Source of the DNA: CALDTK01 sp965215115 | Lineage (GTDB): Bacteria > Bacteroidota > Bacteroidia > Chitinophagales > Saprospiraceae | Direction: 5' to 3' | NCBI GenBank assembly: GCA_965215115.1 | Contig: OZ244050.1 | Span: forward strand, 4,340,001 to 4,404,000 | Length of the DNA stretch: 64,000 nucleotides | Shown: positions 54,601 through 61,295 of the stretch, in pieces | Layout: every line of letters begins with the position of its first letter | Position numbering within the stretch: the stretch's first letter is position 1 | Translations under genes and position numbers: made by a program | The notes under the pieces: model-generated | What the model was told of the DNA's origin: nothing | Database searches by the model: none | The model's input: the letters and a program-made list of their open reading frames with translations, nothing else

Positions 54601-54895
54601 AATCGACGTCGCCATTCGCCAGAACATTGGCTTCAACGCGGCCGGGACGGCCCAGCGGCTCCAGGTCTCTTTCGACGTCTTCAACTTTGGCAACCTGCTG
54701 AACAGCAAGTGGGGCGTGCGCTACAACGTGCCCGGTGACTTCAACAACTACGAGTTGTACACCCTCACGGGCGGCAACCCAGATACCCCCCGGTACAACT
54801 ACACCGGGACCGGTACGGGCAAGGAGGAGTTGAACATCAGCACCTTCGGTTCGCTGTGGCGCGCGCGTGTCGGCCTGCGCTACATCTTCAACTAG
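51605..54895 (+). CDS. TonB-dependent receptor with N-terminal carboxypeptidase-regulatory-like domain (Oar-like)
   Basis: 1,096 residues. Signal peptide (LRYTTLLTLLCWLLAPLWVGAQ). A CarboxypepD_reg-like domain (GGRILDASREPLIGATVVAVHEPTG ... GGIQLRLGENRTFDATL, ~30-115) is followed by a plug (ISTADIEALPTLNRDLNDFLRVTPQ, YIDGAVNNDVFGL, YDVSYGGFVGGGVNAVTKSGTNKFQG) and a long beta-barrel ending WRARVGLRYIFN with a C-terminal aromatic-Asn. This is the Oar/OmpA-related group of large outer-membrane receptors. The ligand is unknown; no SusD partner follows, so it is not a classical SusCD pair. The gene has one hairpin motif with a compensated GCT/AGC stem (53869-53883) and a strong terminator after it. 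Confidence 0.92.
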   Translation: MNLRYTTLLTLLCWLLAPLWVGAQGVTTANIGGRILDASREPLIGATVVAVHEPTGTVYGNATDLDGYYRLANMRVGGPYTITVSYTGYGSQEFGGIQLRLGENRTFDATLQDNTSELTEVVVSARGGSSGENAGTSTQISTADIEALPTLNRDLNDFLRVTPQASTSGESTSFAGTNNRYNAIYIDGAVNNDVFGLAGSGTNGGQTGATPFSIDIIDQIQVVISPYDVSYGGFVGGGVNAVTKSGTNKFQGTAYTFYQDENLAGKTNQTLADRLTERLRVNNPGSPDTTFQRTRLDPSFQSTYGASFGGPILKDKVFFFVNTEFQNDRTPNPFEFQQYRGAVTEAQVNQLKDKLIDDYGYDPGTFGSVNDELKGVKIFAKLNFNLNESNQLVLRHNYNKAESFGRNAGNSGTINFSNNGVYFPSVTNSSALELNTTFGTGASNNLIVGYTHVNDDRDPLGQDFPNVRINDGRNSIRFGGEAFSAGNALEQSVFTLTDNFKLYRGKQTFTFGTHNEFYSIYNLFVPNAFGSYIYNNIDSFLQDGQFAEYQNTYSLLDDVAGDGSAAAADFNAFQLGFYAQDEINLNNNLTLTAGVRLDIPFIPTAPLEVPGFNDTILPKLAAQYPVAAGARSGQTPSGALLVSPRLGFNYDFKNDSRTVLRGGLGVFTSRIPFVWPGAQYTNNGVILGNIDERNIPAANRLFRPDPQNQYRREGNTPQGGQIDLFTEDFKYPQIFRTNLAVDHVLPGGIVATFEGLFSKTLNNILVTNINSESAPTGTLGGGPDDRPVYSRRRIDNSVGGDVYVVSNTNKGYTYTLTAQVSKDFENGLTSMVAYTYGDAQSFNDGTSSQNSSQWRGQVNVAGRNNPVFGRSDYATGHRAIASLNYRANWGGSDLFATTFSAFYVGETGNAYSYVIGGRPASNLNNESGSTSRNRSLIYIPASQSEINLVDIKNSAGVVTLSANEQWENLNRFIEDDPYLSENRGGYAEKNSNFLPFRSQIDVAIRQNIGFNAAGTAQRLQVSFDVFNFGNLLNSKWGVRYNVPGDFNNYELYTLTGGNPDTPRYNYTGTGTGKEELNISTFGSLWRARVGLRYIFN

Positions 54896-54918
54896 GCCCA
54901 GTTTTCGCTTACCTCAGC

Positions 54919-54956
54919 AGAGCTCCGCAGCGCCCCGGCGTTGCGGAGCTCTTTTT
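54919..54956 (+). terminator. Rho-independent terminator after the TonB-dependent receptor
   Basis: AGAGCTCCGCA (54919-54929) pairs with TGCGGAGCTCT (54942-54952), an 11-bp perfect stem with a 12-base loop followed by a T run to 54956. Confidence 0.9.
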
Positions 54957-54965
54957 AGTATACAG

Positions 54966-56048
54966 ATGCCCCAAGTCCTCCGTCCCTCGATTCTCTTTTG
55001 GACCGCGCTCGTCGTGCTCGCGGGCCTCGGCTGCTCTGCGCCGGCATCCGCGCGGGCGGACGCACCGCAGGGCGGCGGCGCCGTCGGTGGCGGAGGCGTC
55101 ACGGGCGGGACGCCCCCGGGTGGTGAGGCCGGCAGTACCGAGGTAGCCCGCCGGACGCCCGCGGGCAAGCCTTCCGTCAAGAAGGGGCCTGCCTACCTCC
55201 CCGGTTTCCCCTCCCAAACTTTTTGGCTCTTGGACGCCAACGGGGAGGGCGTGCCACTGATTAGCGCCCACCGCGGGAGGCCCGAGATCGATGGTTACCC
55301 CGAGAACTGCCTGGAGTCACTCCAGCGCCTTCTTCAGGAGGGATCGTTCATCGCCGAGATCGACATCAACATTTCCTCGGACGGTGTGCTCTTCCTGTTT
55401 CACGACGACGACCTCGCGCGTCTCACGCGCAACAAAGGCCTGGCCCGCGAGAGGACCTGGGCCGAACTCGACACCATGCGGCTCCTCGACCCCGCCGGTC
55501 GCCTCACCGCCTACACCATCCCGAGCCTCGACGAGGCGCTCGAGCTCGCCAAAGGCAAGGGCCTACTGTCCCTCGACCGCAAGCGGCCCGTGACCCTCCG
55601 CCAGATCAGCAACGCCGCCAAGAAACGCGGGATGCTCGCCGAGGTAAGCCTCATTCTGTACAACCTGGAGGACTACCGCGAGTGGGCCGAAATGCCCGAA
55701 CTGGGCCCGATGAGTTTCGAGGCGCTAGACATCGTCAAGGTCGAGGAGCTCGCCCAGCGCAACCGCGAGCTGTACGCCCGCTTCGGGGTGTCCCCTTTTC
55801 GGGAAAACGGTACCCGGCCGACTTCAGGCTTCTTAGGTGTCGGGACACCGAATCAGCAAATGCTAAATACGGCCAGGGCCCTGCGGATCCGCGCCACCGT
55901 AGGCACGTTCGGCGCGCTGGACCGCCAGGCCGCGGAGGACGGCGGCGACACGTACCGGGCGCTGATTGCATCCGGGGTATCCGTGCTCGCCACGAATCGA
56001 CCGCTGGCGGCGAGCGTGGCGATCTACAGCAAGGGGGGGCGGTCGTAG
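54966..56048 (+). CDS. Glycerophosphodiester phosphodiesterase-family lipoprotein
   Basis: 360 residues from the ATG at 54966. Lipobox-like LGCS near residue 24, then a Gly/Ala-rich linker, then a GDPD domain: LISAHRGRPEIDGYPENCLESL (catalytic His-Arg), FIAEIDINISSDGVLFLFHDDDLARLT (Glu-x-Asp and second His). Later parts of the barrel (LLSLDRKRPVTLRQI, ATVGTFGALDRQ, VSVLATNRPLAA) are more divergent, so activity on glycerophosphodiesters is likely but not certain. A short promoter-like gap separates it from the receptor's terminator. Probably periplasmic. Confidence 0.85.
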   Translation: MPQVLRPSILFWTALVVLAGLGCSAPASARADAPQGGGAVGGGGVTGGTPPGGEAGSTEVARRTPAGKPSVKKGPAYLPGFPSQTFWLLDANGEGVPLISAHRGRPEIDGYPENCLESLQRLLQEGSFIAEIDINISSDGVLFLFHDDDLARLTRNKGLARERTWAELDTMRLLDPAGRLTAYTIPSLDEALELAKGKGLLSLDRKRPVTLRQISNAAKKRGMLAEVSLILYNLEDYREWAEMPELGPMSFEALDIVKVEELAQRNRELYARFGVSPFRENGTRPTSGFLGVGTPNQQMLNTARALRIRATVGTFGALDRQAAEDGGDTYRALIASGVSVLATNRPLAASVAIYSKGGRS

Positions 56049-56100
56049 AGGCACTCCGTGGAGCCAATCATCGGGCGCCCTGTCGAGCGGTGTGCGGAGC

Positions 56101-56345
56101 CGTGTTTGCCTGGCTCCGCCAGGTCCCGGGGGCGTTAGTGCAGCCGGTCTTAATAGTTTGAAGTGGCTCGTTTCGCGGGCTATGGACCTGGCGGAGCCAG
56201 GCAAACACGGCTCAAGCGCCCCTGTCAAGCGCCTCCTTCTCAGGTCCCGGCTGCAGCCGGTCTTAATAGTTTAAAGTGGCTCGTTTCGCGGGCTGTGGAC
56301 CTGGCGGAGCCAGGCAAACACGGCACGTCAAGCGCCTCCTTCTCG
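56101..56345. repeat. Cluster of three palindromic repeats, two within a tandem ~73-bp unit
   Basis: CGTGTTTGCCTGGCTCCGCCAGGTCC (56101-56126) is followed by inverted copies at 56184-56210 and 56297-56323. The latter two sit in a direct repeat of about 73 bp (56139-56211 and 56252-56324; period 113) differing at only a few bases and starting TGCAGCCGGTCTTAATAGTTT. GTCAAGCGCCTCCTTCTC follows each unit. The 304-bp convergent gap 56049-56352 holds nothing else. The core is the same repeat as at 14.0 kb. Confidence 0.9.
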
Positions 56346-56352
56346 CGGCTCG

Positions 56353-57309
56353 TCATTCCCCAACCTTCCCCCCGAGAAAATTCTCCGCAATCATGCACCG
56401 CACGCTGCCGCCGCCGATGGATTCGATGGTGCTGATGGCGCTGTGGATGATCGGTCCGTCGGTCTCGAGCGCGGCTCGCTGGGGGGGCGTGAGCGCGGTG
56501 TAGGCGCGGGTCGACATGACCCAGCGCGGCCGGCCCGCGCCGTCGAGGACCTCGATGGCGTTGCCGGCGAAGTTGCTGATCTGCTCGGCGCTCAGCTCGA
56601 TGAGGGCGTGGCCCGTTTCGCGGAAGCTGTCCCGCAGTCGATCGCGGTCTTCGGGGGCGCAGAGCTCGAGGCCAATGAGCACGACCTTTTGCCCGATCGC
56701 CATCACGACGTTCGTGTGGTAGATCGCTTGGCCCGCGGCGTCGGTGGCGTCGAAGGCCAGGAGCTCGAAGTCCATCAACTCGGCCCAGCGGCGGGCGAGG
56801 GGCTCCTGGGAGCGTTGACTGCGGGCCAGGTAGCAGACCCGATGGACGCGATCGAGGACCATCGAGCCGGTGCCCTCCAGGTACACGCCTTGCTCTTCGG
56901 CGGGCTCGAGGGCGATTTGGCGCCTTACGGCAAAACCCTCGTGCAGGGCGTTCAGGAGGGCCCCACCCCGCTCGCGGCGGCGCGAGGGCATCGCCATGGG
57001 GTAGGTGACGAGCGTACCGTCGGCGTGCGTGCTGAACCAGTTGTTCGGGAAGACCGCCTCGAGTTTTGGCGAAAGCGCACTGTCCTCGACGACGAGCACC
57101 TCCACGCCGGCCTCACACAGGCGCGCGACGATACCGTCGAACTCGGTTTTGGCGAAAGCCGTACTCTCCTCCAAAGACAGCCCCCGCGGGCGGGACATGT
57201 AGGCATTGTCGGAGGCGGACTCGCGGTTGTACCCGAACGCGGCCGGGCGAACCATGCAGATGCGGCGGGAGGACTGCGCGTGCGGCGTTGGTAAAGTTTG
57301 GCTGGGCAT
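56353..57309 (-). CDS. CtlX-like citrulline/arginine-type hydrolase (amidinotransferase superfamily)
   Basis: 318 residues. Guanidino-modifying-enzyme features: MVRPAAFGYN near residue 20, VFPNNWFSTHADG (about 90), LEGTGSMVLDRVHR, IYHTNVVMAIG (catalytic His) and a C-terminal GGGSVRCMIAENFL with the nucleophilic Cys. By length and motifs it matches the group annotated as citrulline-utilisation hydrolase CtlX; arginine deiminase- or DDAH-like activity is an alternative. It stands alone, convergent with the GDPD gene. Hairpin motifs at 56922, 57063 and 57146 encode parts of FAVRR, ALSPK and STAFAKTEF. Confidence 0.85.
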   Translation of the reverse strand: MPSQTLPTPHAQSSRRICMVRPAAFGYNRESASDNAYMSRPRGLSLEESTAFAKTEFDGIVARLCEAGVEVLVVEDSALSPKLEAVFPNNWFSTHADGTLVTYPMAMPSRRRERGGALLNALHEGFAVRRQIALEPAEEQGVYLEGTGSMVLDRVHRVCYLARSQRSQEPLARRWAELMDFELLAFDATDAAGQAIYHTNVVMAIGQKVVLIGLELCAPEDRDRLRDSFRETGHALIELSAEQISNFAGNAIEVLDGAGRPRWVMSTRAYTALTPPQRAALETDGPIIHSAISTIESIGGGSVRCMIAENFLGGKVGE

Positions 57310-57369
57310 ACGGGCATTTAGAGAACACGCCGACGGGCTCTCGACGTTGCGTGAAGAAACAACCCCACC

Positions 57370-57933
57370 ATGAAAGCACTACGTGCCAAGAGCGAATACG
57401 AAGGAAACCCCGTGGGTATCGCCGACAAGGCCGCCAAGGCAATCTCCAAAGACCTCGACACCCACCTCGCGAGCTACGTCGTGCTGTGGACGCAGTACCA
57501 CAAGTACCACTGGATGGTAGAAGGCCCGCAGTTCCGCGACCTCCACCTCTTCCTGCAGAGCAACTACGAGGAGGTCAACCTCGACCTCGACGCCATCGCC
57601 GAGCGCATCACGCTGCTGGGCTGTACCCCGAGCACGACCCTCGCGGCCTACGCCAAGAACAGCTACACCGAGGAGGAGTCCGAGGACGTGATGCACATCC
57701 GCGACAGCCTGAAGTTCTCGATGGACAACGAGACCAAGGTCTGTAACCACCTGCGCAACACGATCAAACTCTGCCTCAAGCACGATGACTTCGGGACGAA
57801 GAAGATGATCGAGGGCATGCTGGAGCGCGCCGAGAACCGCGCCCACCACACCGAGCACTTCCTCGGGCACGACAGCCTCACCGTCGGCTACATGCACAAC
57901 GTCGAGGAAGCGGAAGAAGCCATGGTTGCGTAG
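57370..57933 (+). CDS. dps: Dps-family DNA-protecting ferritin-like protein
   Basis: 187 residues. The Dps ferroxidase signature is clear: WTQYHKYHWMVEGPQFRDLHLFLQSNYEEV (about residues 40-69), followed by LDLDAIAERITLLGC. The C-terminal helices (MIEGMLERAENRAHHTEHFLGHDSL) complete the four-helix bundle. It stores iron and protects DNA from peroxide. It begins MKALRAKSEYEGNPVGIADKAA, a charged N-terminal extension that could bind DNA. No hairpin copy found. Confidence 0.95.
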   Translation: MKALRAKSEYEGNPVGIADKAAKAISKDLDTHLASYVVLWTQYHKYHWMVEGPQFRDLHLFLQSNYEEVNLDLDAIAERITLLGCTPSTTLAAYAKNSYTEEESEDVMHIRDSLKFSMDNETKVCNHLRNTIKLCLKHDDFGTKKMIEGMLERAENRAHHTEHFLGHDSLTVGYMHNVEEAEEAMVA

Positions 57934-57942
57934 ATTTGCTAT

Positions 57943-58995
57943 GTGACTACACAGCGACCCCCTTCGAAGCCCAGGCACCTCAGCGAGGGCCTGGGCTTTG
58001 CGTTTGTACTCCTCACGCTCGTGGGGTGCGCACGCCGCGGCATCACCTACGAGGAGTTGATCAACATCGTGGCCCAGAACGAGTGCCCGCGCAGTGAACT
58101 CGGCGCGACCCCGATGATGGTCGTGTTCTGGACGCCGGACACCCTGCGCTACGTGGCCTACCCCCCGGCCAACGCCGACCAGCTCGACAGCAATACGCTC
58201 TTCCAGCTCGGGACGCTCACCACGAGCTTCCTCGTGCCGCAGCTGCTCGACGGACTGGCGGCGCGGGGGCTCTCCCTCGATAGCACGGCCCTCGTGGCGG
58301 GGCGGTCGACGGGCTCCCCGTGGGAGATTACCTTCAAGGACCTGCTGTTGCACCACAGCGGCATCACGGTGTACAATGACAACTCGACCACCGTCGATGA
58401 TCAGCTTTCGCAAAAACTCGAGCGCATCGACCGGCAGCCCGACCCCGGTACGGAACGGCCGTTCGCGTTCGACCACTGGAACTACACCCTGGCCCGCATG
58501 GCGATCGCCTCGCGGACGCGCGAGAGTGAGGTGCCGGAGTTTCGGAGCGCGAACCTGAGCTACGTCGACCGCGCCGACAGCAGCGTGCGCCGCAAGCTCG
58601 CCCCCTCCGAGGCGACGGCCCCGGCGGTCGCCCCGAAGCAGGCCACCGAGCTCTTCGTGGCGAGCACCGGCGGCATGGCGAGCGCGGAGCGGATGGCGAA
58701 CTACGTGCGCGCCTGGGAAAGTCCCGAGCTCGACCGACTCGCGGCCGCGTCGACGACCGACGCGCGCCCCGGCACGGAAATCACGCTCGGGTGGTACCGC
58801 AACAGGCTCAAGAACGGCGAGTACGTGTACACGAACGCGGGCCGCACCCGCAAGCACGGCTCGGCGGTGGCCTTCTACCCCGCGACCCAGACCGGGGTCG
58901 TGGTCCTGGCCTCGGACAGCAAGTCGGTCGACTGCCTAGCCCTAGATTTGCTGCGCAACCTGAACGACAACTGGAAAAGCGAACCCGTGCCATGA
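57943..58995 (+). CDS. Beta-lactamase-like (serine hydrolase fold) lipoprotein lacking catalytic residues
   Basis: 350 residues starting at GTG 57943. Hydrophobic N-terminus with lipobox-like LVGC (about residue 29). The layout follows class C beta-lactamase/PBP4-type proteins: LFQLGTLTTSFLVPQLLDGL stands where G-S-x-T-K normally gives the Ser-x-x-Lys pair, but here Ser and Lys are both Thr. The later YxN region reads FAFDHWNYTLARMA, and the HxG region YTNAGRTRKHGSAVAFYP. So the fold is probably kept while hydrolase activity is probably lost. Its role is unknown, perhaps ligand or cell-wall binding. Its stop overlaps the SUI1 gene (ATGA). The fold call is by pattern and moderate. Confidence 0.68.
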   Translation: MTTQRPPSKPRHLSEGLGFAFVLLTLVGCARRGITYEELINIVAQNECPRSELGATPMMVVFWTPDTLRYVAYPPANADQLDSNTLFQLGTLTTSFLVPQLLDGLAARGLSLDSTALVAGRSTGSPWEITFKDLLLHHSGITVYNDNSTTVDDQLSQKLERIDRQPDPGTERPFAFDHWNYTLARMAIASRTRESEVPEFRSANLSYVDRADSSVRRKLAPSEATAPAVAPKQATELFVASTGGMASAERMANYVRAWESPELDRLAAASTTDARPGTEITLGWYRNRLKNGEYVYTNAGRTRKHGSAVAFYPATQTGVVVLASDSKSVDCLALDLLRNLNDNWKSEPVP

Positions 58996-59339
58996 GCAAA
59001 TCGAAGAGCAAGCGCAGTGGCGTGGTGTACAGCACGGACCCTGACTACATCTACCGATTCGGCAATCCCCCGCCGCCAGAGTTGTTGCCCAAGGATCAGC
59101 AGCCGCTCCGCGTGCAGTTGGACAAGAAAGCGAGACGCGGGAAGGCCGTGACCTTAATCACCGGCTTCGCCGGACCGGAAGAAGACTTGGCGGACCTCGG
59201 CAAGGCGCTCAAGGGCCTTTGCGGCGTGGGTGGGTCCGCCAAGGATGGAGAGGTCTTGCTGCAGGGCGACCACCGCGTGAAGGTGATGGCGTGGCTGGAG
59301 AAAGGAGGGTACAGCAAGGCGAAGCAGGCGGGGGGGTGA
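58992..59339 (+). CDS. eIF1/SUI1-domain translation factor (YciH-like)
   Basis: 115 residues from ATG 58992. The SUI1 domain is evident: LRVQLDKKARRGKAVTLITGF, ADLGKALKGLCGVGGSAKDGEVLLQGDHRVKVMAWL. Bacterial YciH proteins influence start-codon selection; given the many leaderless-looking genes in this window that link is interesting but untested. It overlaps the upstream lipoprotein gene by 4 bp. Confidence 0.92.
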   Translation: MSKSKSKRSGVVYSTDPDYIYRFGNPPPPELLPKDQQPLRVQLDKKARRGKAVTLITGFAGPEEDLADLGKALKGLCGVGGSAKDGEVLLQGDHRVKVMAWLEKGGYSKAKQAGG

Positions 59340-59364
59340 GCTCTGTGGTGCGAGGACCCTATCG

Positions 59365-60048
59365 CTAAGACCGAAGCCACCGCTTGACTTCGCTCGTGCG
59401 CTTGCGTAGTCCGAGTCGAAGTGTGCTGGCGCGCAGTCGAGACCGGTCCGCTGCCGTCAAGGCGATGGTGCCTCCCCGTACGTACACCGTATCACTGTTG
59501 TCCCGGTACCACACCCTATACCCCGCGCCCTGCATCCAGCCCTCGATCTGCGCGAGGTAGGGATTGGTGTAGGCCTTGCCGTGCGTCTCGACCGAGACTA
59601 CCGCCGGGAGGCTCACCATATGCTTGATGACGAACCACTCCGAGCCCTCGATATCGATGCTCAACAGATCGATCGTACCGTCGTCGACCGAGTCGAAGCG
59701 CACACAGGGCACCGTGATCGTGTCGGCGTCGCTCAGGGTGTAGCGGTCGTTGACCACCGAGGGCGAGGCCTTGATGTGCTCCGCGAAGGTGGACGCGCCA
59801 CGGGTGACGAGGCGGAGTTGGCCGGGCTCATCGGCGACGGCCACCGGGTGCAGTTTGACGTTGGGGTAATCGCGAAAGAAGGTCTCGACCTTGGTCACGT
59901 AGTCCGGGTGCGCCTCCACGAGGGTGGTGCGGACACCCAGCAGGGCGTAGTCCACGACGTTGGACGTTTCCGGGAGGTAGACCCCGACCTCGGCGACGTG
60001 TTTTGGCGCAAAGCCCTTACGCTGGCAGCGTCGGTAAATTTCTTTCAT
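59365..60048 (-). CDS. FkbM-family methyltransferase
   Basis: 227 residues. SAM-binding fold parts: VAEVGVYLPETSNVVDYALLG, TTLVEAHPDYVTKVETFFRDYPNV and the FkbM signature IDLLSIDIEGSEWFVIKHM, then VSVETHGKAYTNPY. These enzymes O-methylate sugars or polyketide-like substrates. The substrate is unknown and no glycan cluster is adjacent. A pentaloop variant of the hairpin motif (GGC-GCAAA-GCC, 60000-60015) encodes part of KGFAPKH near the start. Confidence 0.87.
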   Translation of the reverse strand: MKEIYRRCQRKGFAPKHVAEVGVYLPETSNVVDYALLGVRTTLVEAHPDYVTKVETFFRDYPNVKLHPVAVADEPGQLRLVTRGASTFAEHIKASPSVVNDRYTLSDADTITVPCVRFDSVDDGTIDLLSIDIEGSEWFVIKHMVSLPAVVSVETHGKAYTNPYLAQIEGWMQGAGYRVWYRDNSDTVYVRGGTIALTAADRSRLRASTLRLGLRKRTSEVKRWLRS

Positions 60049-60116
60049 GCGAACGGGGTCTTTGCGCCGGGGGCCAAAGCTAAACTTTCAGCGCCGCCGC
60101 CTGCCTTGACCGAGTC

Positions 60117-61244
60117 TCACCCAAATCCGATCTTCGTACCTGCCTCAGCCGGGGCGAAGTTCGTGTGCTCGTAGTGGTAGATATCGGCAAGCGTCATCGG
60201 GGCGGCGGCCGTGGCGCCTGCGTGCCCGAGGGCGTGTAGCAGCGCGGTAGACTTCGTTTTCGACAGTGGTTTGAACTCGTAGAAGGCAATCAGGCGCCCC
60301 TTGCGGAACAGCGCCTTGTCGATGCGCCCGACCTCGGTATTGAAGGTGCAGATGACCTTGATCTTGAGGAAGTCGCTGAAGAGCCCATCGGTGAGCTGGA
60401 GGATCGTGGAGACGACCGAACTCTGGGCGGAGTGCTCGCGCGAGTGAATGACGCGCTCCCCGTCCTCGATCACGAGCACGGACTGCTTCTGGGCAATGAG
60501 GAAGGCCACGAAGTTCGGCTTGAGCAGGGCCTGGACGAGGTCGTTGGGGATGTAGATGAAGTTGGTGCCCGGGTGCTCGGCGATGAGGTGTTTGATGTAG
60601 GAGGTCTTGCCCGTGCCCGGTGCGCCGTGGAACAGGAGGATGCCCGACTGCGGTGTACGCAGCGAGACCTGCACGGCCTCGTCGACGGGTCCGAAGTCGT
60701 CGTTGTACAACTTGGCCACGTCGAGTTCGACGGGATCGAGCTTGACGCTCTCGAGTTCGAAGCCGTGCGGGGTCTCGGTGAGGACCCGGAAGGCCGTATC
60801 GTCCTTGGTGCTGTAGCGGGTTTGGATTTCGCGGAGGAGGTTCGCGCAAACTTCCTGGACCCCGGCGTCGCCGTGGCGGTGGTACATCTCGATGTGGATG
60901 CGCTGGGCGTTGCCGGAAAGGTGGCAGATGACGGCCGCGTCGTCGTTGAGGAGCATGGCCTCCGGGACGTGGTCCTTGGTCTCGGGCGTCTCGATCCGCA
61001 GGTGGTGATACTGAAGCTGACCGGCGGCCTCTCCGAGTTGTAGGTTGCGCTGTACGACCTCCAGGCCGAGGGGGCTCCCCGTCAGCATGTCGACGATACC
61101 CTCGAACCCTTCCGGGTCTGCGGGCGCGCTCACGTAGCTCGACACCTGCGAGGCGAGCACCCCGTAGCGCCCGGCGAAATACTTGAGGAGGCTAAAGCCG
61201 TTGAAGGTCTCGAAGGACTGGAAGAGTACGTCGGCGTCGAACAT
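60117..61244 (-). CDS. AAA+ ATPase with uncharacterised N-terminal domain
   Basis: 375 residues from the ATG at 61242-61244. The N-terminal ~190 residues match no family I recognise. The C-terminal half is AAA+: ILLFHGAPGTGKTSYIKHLI (Walker A), SVLVIEDGERVI (Walker B with ED) and a sensor-like VICTFNTEVGRIDKALFRKGRLIAFYEFKPL with the arginine-finger-type RKGR. It resembles BCS1/ClpX-type AAA proteins in this part. TACCTTCC on the minus strand seven bases upstream supports the start; a longer frame from 61418 is unlikely. Role unknown. Confidence 0.82.
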   Translation of the reverse strand: MFDADVLFQSFETFNGFSLLKYFAGRYGVLASQVSSYVSAPADPEGFEGIVDMLTGSPLGLEVVQRNLQLGEAAGQLQYHHLRIETPETKDHVPEAMLLNDDAAVICHLSGNAQRIHIEMYHRHGDAGVQEVCANLLREIQTRYSTKDDTAFRVLTETPHGFELESVKLDPVELDVAKLYNDDFGPVDEAVQVSLRTPQSGILLFHGAPGTGKTSYIKHLIAEHPGTNFIYIPNDLVQALLKPNFVAFLIAQKQSVLVIEDGERVIHSREHSAQSSVVSTILQLTDGLFSDFLKIKVICTFNTEVGRIDKALFRKGRLIAFYEFKPLSKTKSTALLHALGHAGATAAAPMTLADIYHYEHTNFAPAEAGTKIGFG

Positions 61245-61251
61245 GCGGGGC

Positions 61252-61259
61252 GGAAGGTA
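61252..61259 (-). promoter_or_regulatory. -7-like box TACCTTCC before the AAA+ ATPase gene
   Basis: On the minus strand TACCTTCC-GCCCCGC-ATG; short-leader arrangement. Confidence 0.4.
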
Positions 61260-61295
61260 GAGCGGGGGGCCGCGTGGATAGGTGGCGAAAGGCGT

